Assembly: GCA_036023115.1 (NCBI GenBank)
Contig: JAYKKT010000046.1
Location: 4,920,001-4,984,000, forward strand
From: Brasenia schreberi
Lineage: Eukaryota > Streptophyta > Magnoliopsida > Nymphaeales > Cabombaceae
Direction of reading: 5' to 3'
DNA: 64,000 nucleotides
Position numbers and translations under genes: made by a program. Positions 49,036 through 61,450 of this stretch are shown here, piece by piece; position 1 is the stretch's first letter, and every line of letters begins with the position of its first letter. Below the pieces are notes generated by a model. It made no database searches. It was given only the letters and a program-made list of their open reading frames with translations, and was not told the origin of the DNA.

Positions 49036-50900
49036 TTAAGTGTAAGGAGCGGGCAAGGGAAGGCCCTGAACAGCACCACAGAGTTGCGCGCCATCGGGCA
49101 TGTTGTATTCATCGCGGAGTGAGCGAGCAGGTGACGTGACACTGACGTAGAGCTGTTGGCCCAGGTAGCGATTTTTCAGCAATCTCCGATCTCAGGTTCC
49201 ACATTCCAGCATTGTCGAATGTCAACATGACAGCAGCCCAAGATTTTGGGAAAACCTGAATGGTGTGTCTGCTCACGGCATCAAAGAAGGTTATAGCTCT
49301 TTCTTTTCTCTGGAGTCCATGTGCCTGGCTCTATGCTGTAGATTCAATAACCAAAAAAAGAAAGAAGTAAGTTTTCATTCATTGCTAAAATGCATTGCCT
49401 AACTTAGGTGGGGTTCAATTATGAAGAATGAATACTCACGCGACTGCGAAGGAATGAGTAACCACCATCAAGTGATATGACTGGATTGATTTTCATGATT
49501 CTCAAAGATGATCTCGATGAAGTTACGGAAGGTAATGTTTAGGACATTTGGTTGTATGGATACGAATTAAGCTTCCAACGTTGGGCGATGGGTTGTCTGC
49601 GATAGTATCATATTTGAAAACCTTGTCCCCTATTCCAAAGTACTCAGCGAGCTTGACTGGAGTTTCAGGGTCTACGTGTGAGACACCGTTGAGGGCATAA
49701 CGAAAACTTACTGTTTGCCCTACTTTACCCGGAGTTGACCAACTTGATTGTGCGAGTGATGTTGATCTGACCATAATGGTAAGAACCCTGAGGGTTAGGC
49801 CTGGCAGCACTAGCAGTGAGGTTCCAGCGGAAGGAACAGGAATTGGTTGAGAGACCAAGCCCAACCAACGGGAGCCTCGGGGATCTCGGGTGAGGCAGGA
49901 CCCTTACCATTGGCATAGCGGATGATACCTTTACCTGTTAGAACCGTCTTGGTGAAGCGGGTGGAAGCCACCATGTAGTAATCGCTGTGGCTCCTTGTCA
50001 GCAATGACAGCAGCGGCACAGGACAAGCTTGTCGACCAACATGGACGTCAAGAGACTCATAAGGTGTTTTGTACGACGTGGGACCCTTCCATCTCGACAA
50101 GCTTCATGGGATGGCCTTGGATCCTGAAGTTGAGGGAGTTCTTAAGGCCAATGATGCAGATTCTGTATTTGTAGGTCTTTTCAGGCTTCATGGTGAAAAA
50201 GTGGCTCATCTTTTCCGTCACCTTTATTTGACTTGCCATTAGCTTGAGAACACCTTCGGGCCTGCCAAGAGAGCGTCCACTGTCCAAGAACTGCCTGAGG
50301 GTGGAGTGGCTCTTGGTGTGCCGGTCACCAATGAGAACGGTATGTGGTCGTCCTCAGAGGATCTGCGTAAGGGACAGGAATGAGCAAACAGCTGTTTACA
50401 CGGAGACCACCAAAACACGCTGCCTATGCATGGCTGTGTGCCAGATTAGTAGAAGTAGCTCTCCTATCTGGTCCTTCACCTAGGCAATTTGGGGTGAAGT
50501 TTGTCCTAGAGCTCCGGTAGTACTGGTTCAGCTCCCCCATCTTTGTCCAGAATTCTTCCTTTGTTGGATGCGTTCCTGCAAACACAAACGGCGCAATTAC
50601 CATAACTTGAAGAAACTTTGCTAGCAATAATAATAAAGAAGAACTTGAAGGGGGTACCATGTGAAAGTAATGAAACAAATCAAGATTATTGAAGACGTTG
50701 ACGACGATGTTATCATTCGTAGTGGAGTTAATATTCGGGCCGGGAAACTGGTCGTTGATGAGAATTCCCTTCTGAGGAACGCCCAAAGGAGAGATCGTTC
50801 CGTAAGAGATGTTCCATGTGAAGAACCGGTAAGGGCTGTCGGCGTTCACCGTCGCGGTCAGAACCACCAACAGAGCCACCAACTCGACCACTCGTGCCAT
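49036..50900 (-). pseudogene. SKU5-similar (SKS) multicopper-oxidase-like pseudogene
   Basis: On the minus strand the copy starts at 50900 with a signal peptide (MARVVELVALLVVLTATVNA) and the family motifs YGTISPLGVPQKGILINDQF and NNIVVNVFNNLD, followed by an intron ending at about 50578. Downstream, recognisable blocks jump between frames: about 50500-50290 (DSGRSLGRPEGVL on), KPEKTYKYRICIIGLKNSLN and MKLVEMEGSHVVQNT, then YYMVASTRFTKTVLTGKGII, NPQGSYHYGQINITRTIKLV and FRYALNGVSHVDPETPVKLA. The final block (about 49335-49036, WTPEKRK, TFDNAGMWNLRSEI) is also frame-shifted before a family-typical end at 49036. Intact relatives (ascorbate-oxidase-like, GPI-anchored or pollen-secreted wall proteins) are about 540-590 aa. 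Several indels mean no full-length product. Introns are retained, so it arose by DNA duplication or decay in place, not retroposition. Confidence 0.85.
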
Positions 50901-53542
50901 TTTTTTTCTCACTGATATTCGACTAGACTCACCACTGGATTTAAAGCTATTGGTTTGAAGAAGATGGCCTGCAGCGACAAACAGTGAATTAGATCAGATT
51001 GCCGGATCACCGTCGTAGCCATGATCCAAAAAAGGCCTAAGGCGAAAATCAGATATTATATGTGATTGAAAACTTGGGGACAGTTTAAAAATTTTGGGCC
51101 TAAAAGATTCACCATGCAACGAAGTTAAAATTCGAGGCCTGAGACGGTTGCTTGGTGGCCTTACCCATGAGCCACCCCTCGTCGCGATCAATCGACGGGG
51201 AAAAGAATTAGCTAGAAAGGTTCAGTGAATTACCTCGTTGGCTCCGGGAAGAGTTGGCAATGGAACTAGGCCATCCCCGGCTAGCGCTTAATCTTTGAAA
51301 GCACGAAGTATGAAAGGAGGCCAACCGGGATTCTCCGAAGGGACATGCTCTGGTCCCCATTTTATAGTTTTCCTGTTCCTCCCAAAATGGCCTAAGCGAG
51401 AATGAAGGGCAGCCATGAGCGACCGCTCGGTGGCGCGTCCTCCGGCTGAGGTGGCGTTTGCAGGCGGAATGACCGATTGGCCCAGTTTAGTCGGAGCGGC
51501 TCACCAGGATTTGTCCCCCTTCATTCGGTCTACTCGGCCTCGATGCAGACAGGCCGGGTTTGGGTCTGAAAAAAGAAGGACCAAAACCAAATCCAAGAAT
51601 ACAGGGGTCGTCATTCACAGAACTGACCCGACGATATTATCCAAATCTGACCTTCAAAAACCGGCCAGCCCATAAAAGTTGGGTGTGTCTAGCCTGACCT
51701 GGACCCTATCCAAACCTGACCCTATTGTACATATCACATCTAACACATGTATTTATAATGCTTTTACATATTACATATTGGGATCACAAGCAGATTATCC
51801 GCACCCGGCCCGATCTGTTTAGAAGACCTGAATGAAGAATGGGTGAGTTCAGCGCCAGCCTTCTTTTGATTTGAATCCAAGGTGAATCGAACCCCGAGTT
51901 TTATGGAATTGCCATCCCTACAAAAATATATGCCACTTTTAGTACTCATAATTTCAAGTTCCGTTATCTATCAAACACAAAAACCAGTCATTAGTGTATA
52001 ATTTTATGAGTTCAAATTGAGTCAAAAACTTCAATTCCAGAAATGAGGTGGGCCACAAGAACTGGACCCAAGAGCTTCGGATGAAAACTCAAATACATCC
52101 TTTTTTTCTCGTGTTGTAATCTCGTAAGAAAACCAAGTGTCAGTATCGCTCGTGAATCGAATACAGAACCATGGTTCCTCAAAACCATCATTATAAGCTA
52201 TCATCTAGGCATATAGTTCTAGTACAAGGTGCTTGACATCACAAATCTAATTGTACCCTTACATGAGTAGGAGAGGCCTAGGCTCGTATGCCTCTTCTGG
52301 TTGTGATTTCCAGCCTGGTTTGGTTCATACAGCTCGTCTACATGCACATGCAAGAAACATATTAAGCTGACCAGTTCGATGGCCGCACCTTTCATAATGG
52401 TGTCAAAAGCTTGATTATTTTATCAAAGAAACTTGTCTAATGAACTTAATATTATGCCTAAATGAACCCAGGGTGTAATTGAGCTGACTTTGCTTCAGTA
52501 CGTGCAAGCTCAGCTCAACTGATTAAGAAAATACTTGGCTTGAGCTCGAGCAAGCGTCCAACTTCAGGTTTGGATTGTGTTTGAACAGCTGAAGCTCGAG
52601 CTGGAATCATGTTCGAACAACTCGGGCTCAGCTAGATAGGCTCACCTTAGTTTGGTTGGAGAGGTTATTCTTTGCAGAAATCAAATCGGGACGACATAGA
52701 TAAACGTGGGTCGGGCCACATTCGTAAATCTTTTAAAACATAAATACATTTTATTTCTGAACAACTCAAGCTTGTCTCCGTCTCGAATTAATCCATGGAT
52801 TAAATTTTTTTTGTTGATTTTTCAAAGTTCAAGTGGGGTGAACTCCCCACCCGGACTCAATGTAAATCTGCCGCTGATTTGGAACCGGTTCAATGACCCG
52901 TGTGCATACGGTTGTAGAGCATGGAAAGTTATTTTCTTAAAAGGTGCACGAACAATACAAGGTGACATCTTATTTTCTGTTTATCTTAAATTGAAGCACA
53001 AGAAAAACAAGAACGCGAGTATGATAGAAAAAACTATATTACATGCATATATATAATGTATATATATACTCCTGCATTTTATTTGTTTTTAAAGATATAA
53101 GTGTAATTAGGTTGTTCATTATATTTTTCAAAGTACTTATAGCTTTGTAAATGACACTCATGCTCTAAAAAACAAAGAAAGTAGGATATAGTTTTTGCAC
53201 ATGCACATATATATTATATGCTTTCTTCCTAGATAACTCTCTCAAGTTGTGACCGTTCGATGAAGAGCTATTAATAGATGAGATTGATTAAGAAAAAAGC
53301 ACAATCTTCTTCTATATTTTAATACTACATAAGCAAGTAAGCGATCACGTGACAAGAAACTTCAAGAGGAATGGGCCATCCCATTTGGAATCCATCCAAG
53401 AAGTTCATCAGGAAATGGCCAGGTTACATGGATTTGTGCCGATAATCTTTGTTTACAAAATCAAGGTATTCTCCTCGTTAGTGATGCTGAATTGGTCTAT
53501 GAGTTTGAACAGGAACTATTTTTACCAATTTCTTGATTTTAG
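50901..53542. other. Intergenic region between two pseudogenes
   Basis: Former 5' flank of the SKS pseudogene, then sequence rich in cctgacc/ggtcggg motifs (about 51530-51925, ending attgccatccct, possibly a TIR-like element). AT-rich sequence and a run of gctcgagct-like words near 52490-52660 follow. No gene is supportable. Confidence 0.5.
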
Positions 53543-54545
53543 AGGTTCATGAATTATTGCCTTGGGAAAATTAAGAGTCATCCTTGGTCGGAGGTAGATG
53601 GGCTGCAGCCAGAGACAACGTTGATAAACGAAGAGCTTGGAGTTTTCAACTCAAAGGGATTTCTTACCATCAATAGTCAACCTTTAGTTAATGGAGAAAA
53701 ATCTGACTCTTCTTCTGTTGGTAAGTGAAATGACGCCTCCTCACCTGTATGAAATCATCAATTTCTTCATTTAGAGTTTCTTTTCTCACATTTCCATTTA
53801 TGCGTGTATTGATGGAATTCTTGCTTCTTTTGATGCTTCTTTTCTGCAAATGTTCCATCATGTATGCTTATAGATTAGGTACTTCTCCCTGCATTTTTAT
53901 AACTGAAGCTTCATTTTGTCATCTGATTCAGGGTGGGGTGGTCCTGGTGGATATGTTTATTAGAAGGCCTATCTGAAGCTCTGCTCTCCTGATAAGTAGG
54001 ACTTATTGGTTGAGAAATGTATGGGGGTGGGGGTGCCTTCTCTTACCTATATAGCCGTGAACAAGGATGGTGAACGCCAATCCAATGTAGGATCAAATGT
54101 TGTAAATGCACTGACGTGGGGGGTGTTCTCAGGAAAAGAAATCATCCAACCCACTGTCCTCGACCTTTTTAGCTTCATGATCTGGAAAGATGAAGCATTT
54201 GAGATTTGGTCAAAGGGATGGTCTTCTCTGTTCCAAGAAGGAGATGCTTCAAGGAAAGTACTAGATGAGGTATTTTTTTCATCTTTTTACTTCCTTTGCG
54301 TTTTGATCTATGACTTCGTGAATCTCGAGACAGTGTCTTTTTAACCTGCACTTACCTTTGGGGTCTATGCTGGGGGGCTTCAGTTTTATGCACAGAAGTG
54401 AAATCCTTTAATCTCCACTCTTCTAGTAACTGGTAGATATGTTTGCGTATGTTTCATGGACAGGTTTAAAACAGTTATTTCCTTGTCAGCCTGTGGATAA
54501 CGACTATGTGAACGGAAATATCTTCTCTGTTTTCAAGGACATAAA
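53543..54545 (+). pseudogene. Methylenetetrahydrofolate reductase, C-terminal pseudogene fragment
   Basis: Exon-like blocks: 53543-53720 ([39 protein letters not shown]), 53932-54269 (WGGPGGYVY stop KAYL; SLTYIAVNKDGERQSNV; VNALTWGVFSGKEIIQPTV; FMIWKDEAFEIWSKGWSSLF; QEGDASRKVLDE) and 54464-54545 (NSYFLVSL, then after a one-base deletion VDNDYVNGNIFSVFK). Splice sites between blocks look normal (gtaagt at 53721, cag at 53929-53931). Premature stops sit at 53961 (TAG), 53997 (TAG) and 54467 (TAA). Only about the last third of the plant MTHFR regulatory half is present; the N-terminal catalytic barrel is absent. The intact enzyme makes 5-methyl-THF for methionine synthesis. Retained introns indicate a segmental duplicate. 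Confidence 0.88.
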
Positions 54546-56074
54546 TCTGCTGCTGGAGGAAGGCTTCTAAATAGAAATAGGAATATATTTTATCCGCAAT
54601 GTCAATGAGGCATGCTGTTTCTGAATGTCGTCAATTGTTTTGCTGGCCATTTTACTTACTCTGCAAGATTTGGATTCTTTTCTGAGCAAATAATGCTACA
54701 ATTTTCTTGGATTATTCAGACATTTTTTATGCCTATGGCATGCAATATTAAGTGTTCAATAATTCAAATGAAGGGACAACCATAACCTGTCGAATGAATT
54801 GTATTCACTAAAAAATTCTTATCATCGTCTAGAAACAACAAGAATTAGGCTCCGGATGACGACCAGTAGCTCACCTTGCTAGAGGTTCGATTTACAAGTG
54901 GAAGGCCATGAGTTTGTTACCCGGGCTGTGCATCTGGCTTTGGCCTGCCCATTGTACGAAAGAAAAGAAGAAGAAGAAGAAGAGCCAGACGGCACTCTTG
55001 CAAGAATGAGGCAAGGGAAGCTAGAGAAAGTAAGGGGAATTACATTTAGCTGCTAATGCAAGACCATTTTTCTTATTGCATTTTGAAGTGTCAACTGGTG
55101 TTCGAAACTTCAATAAATTATGATAGTGACCAGTTTGGTTGCTTGTTCAGTTTTTTTTCTCCAATTTTTCTTAGTCCTTACTAAGCTTAAATGGTAATAT
55201 GTGTTGTCATTTAAAATGATTAGTGAATGAAAAAGCAAAGCGGTTATTTGAGCAATTCCTTAGAGGTCTCAAGTGTATCGTAATAGTTTTGAAGCACGTG
55301 TATGTTCTTGCAACTTCAGCATCTGAACGCAAATTTAACCAGAAACGTTCCAAAGCCAGTTTGCGTCCAATTGTATGACCTTAAAATGCCCTAAGAGATT
55401 TCATCTAGCAGCAAAACAAAGAGTTCAACCTAAATTGCTGGAGGATCATGCCATGAACTCATATACCAGACGCGTGCATCCCTACCAAAAGATCAAAAAG
55501 TGAAGCGCATCATCCATGATTTCACCGTTGAGTACTATTCTTTAACCTTATTTAGGAAACATTGCAGGCACTGACACGCATAAACTCAAACACTCATACA
55601 CACACATGCTACCATTATTAAAATGGACCACTTGATTCGACTTGAAAAGGCTTCACCAGTTCCTTGTGACACAGATTTGATTGAAAGACTACTCAAGTCC
55701 TTGGCTATAATCATGTGATACTTCAATCAACCTAACACAGTGATGCTTACATCTTTTGCAAAAATCAGCTTAAAGACAAAGTAACACGGCCTAGCAAAGT
55801 CAAACTCAGCGTGGAAAGTTGGAACGATGTTAAGATGCCAAAGCTCCATGTTAGATGTCCAGGCATAACATCAAATGAGTGACGTATTTCCTTTGATAGC
55901 CATTTCAGTTTCAAGAGCAATATGAACATTCCAATTCACTAACATAGATAGTAAAACACATTCTGATAAAAGTACAGATAGATAACAGACTTCAGCCAAG
56001 AAGGATACTTCATATCCTCAAACAAATACTAACAACAATCAGAAAGGTGAAAATATATGCATACAACATAACAG
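54546..56074. other. Intergenic region downstream of the receptor-kinase gene
   Basis: Contains a SINE at 54845-54965 and otherwise unique AT-rich sequence, including the 3' UTR of the minus-strand receptor kinase near 56000. No gene seen. Confidence 0.6.
54845..54965 (+). mobile_element. tRNA-type SINE
   Basis: Contains cagtagctcaccttgctaga, a decayed B box (gagtttgttacccggg), then ctgtgcatctggctttggcc and tgcccattgtac followed by an AAG-rich run. Same family as 36867-36984. Confidence 0.65.
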
Positions 56075-59000
56075 CTATTTAGGCTCAACGTTGGTGGGTA
56101 ATGCATATCCGCCACTATTACTGAAGGCATCACTGTTCTCTTTGCTAGAAAGGGCCTCATCGTATGGATGGCGCGGAGTGTTGTTCACCCCAAAATCAGC
56201 AGCAGACGTTGACGCTGAAGCTGGGTCGGTGTTCAATCCTTCGTTCTTCAGAATCGTCTCAATTTCCTTCACGACTTCTGCCATGGAGGGACGGTCGGCT
56301 GCAAATTCTTCTACGCAACTCATAGCCAGGTCTACAAACCTCTCAAACCCCACAAGCATGGATTTTCTAATGGCTGGATCCAGTAGTCCCCTCAGACCAT
56401 ATAGTTCTTTGGATTTGTCAATGGCCACTCGCACCTCTCTCACAATATATCTCCCTCTTTCTATTGGCGGCCTGCCGGTTATGAGTTCAAGCATAACCAC
56501 CCCAAAGCTGTATACATCACTCTTTTCTGAGAGTTGCTGTGTCATATAATAATCTGGATCCAAGTAACCCTGTACTCGGACAAGCAGAACAGAGTTGCAT
56601 TAAGAACAATGCACGTCATCAGAAGCCTAAAGAAGAACCAATCAACACGGTACGTGCATGTGCATGCATGTCTGTGTAGATAGGTTGGTGGAGCTTTATA
56701 TTATGGTGGCAAGCTTAGTGAAGGATGTCGACATGGTGTGGCAGAAGCTTCCATATCAGCTCCATGTTAATCATTATCGCATCTTTGTGGATTAGATTTA
56801 ATCCAACAGTTTGCATGTAATTTCAAAGTAAAAGCTCAAAGCGGTAGCTTATGAAGAAAAGCTATGAGCACGTAAGAAGTTACTTGGACGTGATAAGAAG
56901 CAGAACATAAAAAAAAAATGTAGTCCTGCTATGTAAACTTTTATTCAGAAGTCAACAGAGTAATCATTTTACCTACCAATGTTCCTTTAACTTGAGTAGA
57001 AATATGCCCTTTTGCACTGTCAGAGACGAGTTTGGAAAGGCCAAAATCAGCAACTTTAGCAGTTAAACTTTCATCCAGTAGAATATTTGTTGACTTGACA
57101 TCCCTATGGATTATGGGAGGGTCAGCGAGCTCATGCAAATAAGCTAGTCCTCTAGCAGACCCCAAGGTGATCCGAAGCCTCCTTTTCCAATCAATGTAAA
57201 TACCACTTCTTCCTGTTAAACAGAAGATATGTTTATCAAATTTTAGAAAAGATTGCAGATAAGAAAGTATAAGCAAAGGCAGCATCTGGAAAAAGATTTT
57301 TGCTGTACCAGTTAAGCTATCTCTTAATGTTCCATTAGGAACAAATTCATAGACTAGCATCTGTTCATCGCGATCAAAACAGAATCCGACAAGTGAGACG
57401 AGATTTTTGTGATGAACTCTTGACAACAGCTCAACTTCTGTCTTGAACTCAGCTCCACCTTGCATCGATCCCTGTTGTGCCCTCTTTATTGCAACCAGTT
57501 GACCGGATGGCAAAACACCTCTGTAGACCTGGTTGAAAAGTGTTTGCATTAAGTCGTTGTTTGAGGATATCTAGATTAAAACAGCAGAAGGGCATGAAAT
57601 GTTTTACTTTGCCATAGCCTCCAGATCCTATCTCGTTCCTCGCTGAGAAATTGCTTGTACACTTCTTGACCTCCTCATATGAAAACCACCTGGATCCTTT
57701 TAGTTGTGGTGCCTCCCCAAGGTCTTTACCACGAGCTCCACCCCAGGATCCTGAAATTCACAGCAAACACATTAGTAGTCCTGGGGCCACTAGGCTCCGA
57801 AACTGTACACTTGTGATAGCAAAGAATGATTTCTTTCGTAATGAAATGTGGCACGCTATCTCTTTTATCATTTGGGAGGTAACCGGACCAAGATTTCACA
57901 GAAACATTACCGAAAGGCTGACTTTCAATTTTGGCCTTTTCAGCTCTCTTTTTCTGTCGGATAGCGTATATGCTAACTGCAATAAGGGCGAGGACCAAAA
58001 CCGTAGAACCAGTTGCTATACCAATGATCTCACCAGAACGAAGATCTCTACCATTTGGCTCTGATATGAAACTTACACGGTCAGGAACAATAGCCATAAA
58101 CCAAGAAAGGAAAACACCATATGCTGTAAGCATTACAAAGGATCAATTACCTGGGAAGGGGTATAGAAAGACATAAGGCCCAAACACAGGTGGTTGACTG
58201 AATGTGTGGTTGTTCAGTTGAAAACCAATCTCGAAGACAACTGACATATTGAAATACGTGTCATTTGAGGGGAAAAGTGTCATGTCTAGAAGCATATAGT
58301 CACCCTCATCAAAGTGCAGATTATGCAGAAGCACTGATCCAGGTGTTAGACCAAATTGTGTCCAGAGATTCCGTTCGAGAGCTTGGAATGGGGTGCTGTT
58401 GGTCAAATCTGAAAAGCGAGGTGCTCTGAATTGTAGAATTCCCTGATAAGGATATGCACATTCACAACTCTGAGGATTCTGCATCCGGTCTTGTGGACAT
58501 AATGCACCCGTACAGTTGGCTACTCTGGTTGAATATGGTTTTGCTTGTGAATTCGGCCGTAGACAGTATCTATTTCCCACTTCTGAACATACGGGATTTC
58601 CAGCAAGCCTACGAAATTCAAAGGGTAAACAAGTGATTTATTACTAATAATAGAAGATAAGATTAGGAGTATTATTATGGTTTGAATCTCCCATACAGTA
58701 GAGTGTTTCCATAGGAGTTCCACAGTGTGACTTCGTGGATTTGGTTATATTCCAAATCTACAAGTTGTAGTTGTGGAGAAATACTATCTCCCATGTCGAG
58801 TGTCTCGTTAAACAAATTGTTCTTCAATTTTCTGCACTCAAAGAAACATGAGGGCGGTTAAAGCTCAGATGATTTGGTTCAATAAACCAAAAGCATGTTT
58901 CTAATGCTTACAGTTCCTGAAGTAAAGGTAAGCTGAACAATGGCTGTGGCACCTCTCCTACCAGCATTGCGGATTCCATGGTTCTACACTATCAAGTACA

Positions 59001-61347
59001 AATGAGCATGAGAAAATCAAAGGATTGAAGAACATTGAGGAAATCACAGGGCTCACAATGTTGTTAGATTATGCAGGCTTGTGAACCAAGATGGAGCTGT
59101 TGATGTATCAAACGAATTATAGCTCAAGTCCCTATAAGGAGCTCAGGGTCACTGCAAGGATACGAGGAAGAGAAATACATGGAAAGTAAAGAGATACTTC
59201 AAATTCTTACACATAATTTAGGTTTCTCATTTTTGTTAAATCAGGTATTGGACCAGTCAGCAGATTTCCAGCCAAATTCCTGAAAAAAATGGAAGTTTTC
59301 AAAAGCTATAGAATTGGACTTCTCCAGCAGTAAAATTATAAATTCCAGGTTTCACTCACAGTTCATAGAGATGTGTAAGGTTGCCAAGAGAGGATGGAAC
59401 TGAACCACTGAAGGAATTCCTGTCCAGCCGGCTATATACAAATACAAGTGCGTCGTTTCGTCATGATACAAGAACAATTATACGGTAATCATCAAGAAAA
59501 AGATAGTGGATACTCACAGGACCTCAAGTTTTGACACAAGCCCAATTGTGTCAGGGATTTCTCCTGAAAACTGATTTCCATCAAACAATCTACGCAATGT
59601 AAAAAAATGCCAATATTTACCAGAAAAAGAATCACAAATTCGGCAAGAAGATCATATTACAGGAAAAACAATATAGAGAAGAAGTTCCTTTCTTACTTAC
59701 ATGTGTATAAGAATCATTTCTGAACTGAAAAGCCGAGGGGGAATAGAACCTGAGAGCTTGTTTCGGTTGAAATGACTGAATTCCATGAAAAAGCAGATGA
59801 GTCCGAGAATGTGAACTGCAAAAAATGCACTCCTACAAGTGGTTGTCCAACTTACAAGTGCTTTGTTTTCAGAAGCATATCCAGACCAGGCGAACTGGCG
59901 GATGAGACGGGCAAAGGCCCGGTTAGCATATTCTCTGCGATGTCAAACCAATAAAGTTCCGAGAGCTTGCCCAAGGAGGGAGGTATCGTGCCCGTCAGTT
60001 TATTATTATTCAGTGCCCTGGCAAAGAAGTGAAGAGCCCAACATAAAAAAGAAACTGAAGAAATTAATTCGTACTGTCTGCAATTTAAGGTGCACTCCTT
60101 GGTGTTTTTCAATGAAACTTCCTTATTTATGAAAAAAGAAATGAAGAAACAAATGCAATTTCATAAATTGGTGTTTGAAATTCTTACAGGAAAGTTAGAT
60201 TTCCCAGATTGCCTAGTTCGGATGGGATTGGGCCTTTCAAATTGCAACCTGCCAGAATTCTTCAATAGAGAAAGGTAGTGACCGTAAGTTTCATATCGCA
60301 GCACCCACCGTATACAAAAACACGAGCAAATAAGCATATGGATCCAAGTTCCCTTACAGAATTCTTAAGTTGGTCAAGTTCCCTATACTTGGTGGGATTG
60401 AATCCCCTAATCCACCATTGAATGATAAATCCCTATTGCAAAAAATGAAAGATGTGAGGCTGCAATGCTAATAACGGCATCTACACACAGCTAGGAATCA
60501 GGCATGCCAATCATTTTGGAGATGGTCAGCTGGAATGAAGAAATTTTGCCCAAGTGTAGAGGCACTTACAACACTTGCAACTGCGAGAGTGACATGACGT
60601 CAGCGAGATTCCCTTGAAGACCCAAGGTTGATAATTTCCTAAAAGGTATTCAGAACCATGATGAGATATATGGATAAAACCATCAGACAGACAATAAAGC
60701 ATTTGTTAAAAAAATGGTATTAATATGGAGGGTCAGACAATGAAAACACTCACAAGCTAGTAACTCTTGAATTTTCGCAATCCACTCCTTCCCATTTTCC
60801 ACAAGGATCTCCCTTACTCCAGCTTGGTGGTGTCTTCTTCCATTGCTTATAGATAGCAGCAAGTGCAGCAGCTGTAAATAAACAAAATAAGCCGTGAAAT
60901 CAAAAGCAGTGAACAAGACAAATTCTGCATCGGGCTGTGTTTCGAGCCACACAATGTCCGATTTTCGGATACCGGTTTGTATAATGTTCGGGAATTTCAA
61001 AGAGAAAATATGTTCATTTACCGAATCTATCAAACAAACAAAGTATATTCATGTGGCTCCAGGCGTAGCCAAACAGGTTGAATTGATCATGCCTCCTTTT
61101 ACATTAGGATTCTCATGCACAAACTAGCAAACAGAACCAAAAAACAGAAGCAAAATTCGATCCAAAGCAACTTATCCCACCAATAATCGCCCCATCGTTG
61201 AGAAGCAAGGGGAGACACGCACTCACACACAGAGAGAGAGACCTTACTATCGTCCGGGTTTGTATCGGCTGAAACAGCAAAGAGATGGCATGCAACTAGC
61301 AGCAACAGAGTGTTCGTGCAACACCAAGTGATCTTCCTCTCTGCCAT
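56075..61347 (-). CDS. LRR receptor-like kinase, HPCA1/CARD1 type, 19 exons, 955 aa
   Basis: Minus-strand exons: 61347-61248, 60871-60754, 60638-60570, 60432-60358, 60259-60188, 60017-59856, 59775-59701, 59589-59518, 59431-59360, 59279-59211, 59131-59057, 58983-58912, 58831-58697, 58608-58151, 58060-57911, 57750-57608, 57528-57309, 57212-56977, 56569-56075. They total 2868 nt, all in phase. Order: signal peptide ([20 protein letters not shown]), LRR cap ([11 protein letters not shown]), a row of LRRs with most exons 69-75 nt long (one repeat each), a juxtamembrane Cys domain with C421, C426, C437 and C439, one TM helix (about 552-577), and a kinase with [36 protein letters not shown] and [11 protein letters not shown]. 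All key catalytic residues are present. The best family match is the LRR-VIII-1 group of Arabidopsis At5g49760 (HPCA1/CARD1), which senses extracellular H2O2 or quinones and triggers Ca2+ influx. Assignment within that group is by recall. Confidence 0.93.
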
Positions 61348-61394
61348 GACGAACAGTGAAAAGTGCGAGCTCAAAACAAGAAACTAACGCTCCA

Positions 61395-61450
61395 AGAAAC
61401 TCCCTCTGTCTCTCTCTCTCTATATAATATATGTATGTATATATAGATAT
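61395..61450 (-). promoter_or_regulatory. CT/GA tract and TATA-like stretch upstream of the receptor kinase
   Basis: Upstream of the ATG at 61347 lies a GA run on the coding strand (about 61398-61421), then a TA-rich stretch (61421-61449) that could supply a TATA element. This arrangement is typical of plant promoters, but no start site can be proven from sequence. Confidence 0.3.

Noticed and set aside
56091..56549. 152-codon plus-strand frame
   Set aside because: Antisense shadow of the last kinase exon of the receptor kinase.
57726..58133. Longer version of receptor-kinase exon 15 starting at the AG near 58123
   Set aside because: It would leave an intron of only about 28 nt. Using the acceptor before 58060 gives a 90-nt intron and the expected PFPEPNG join.
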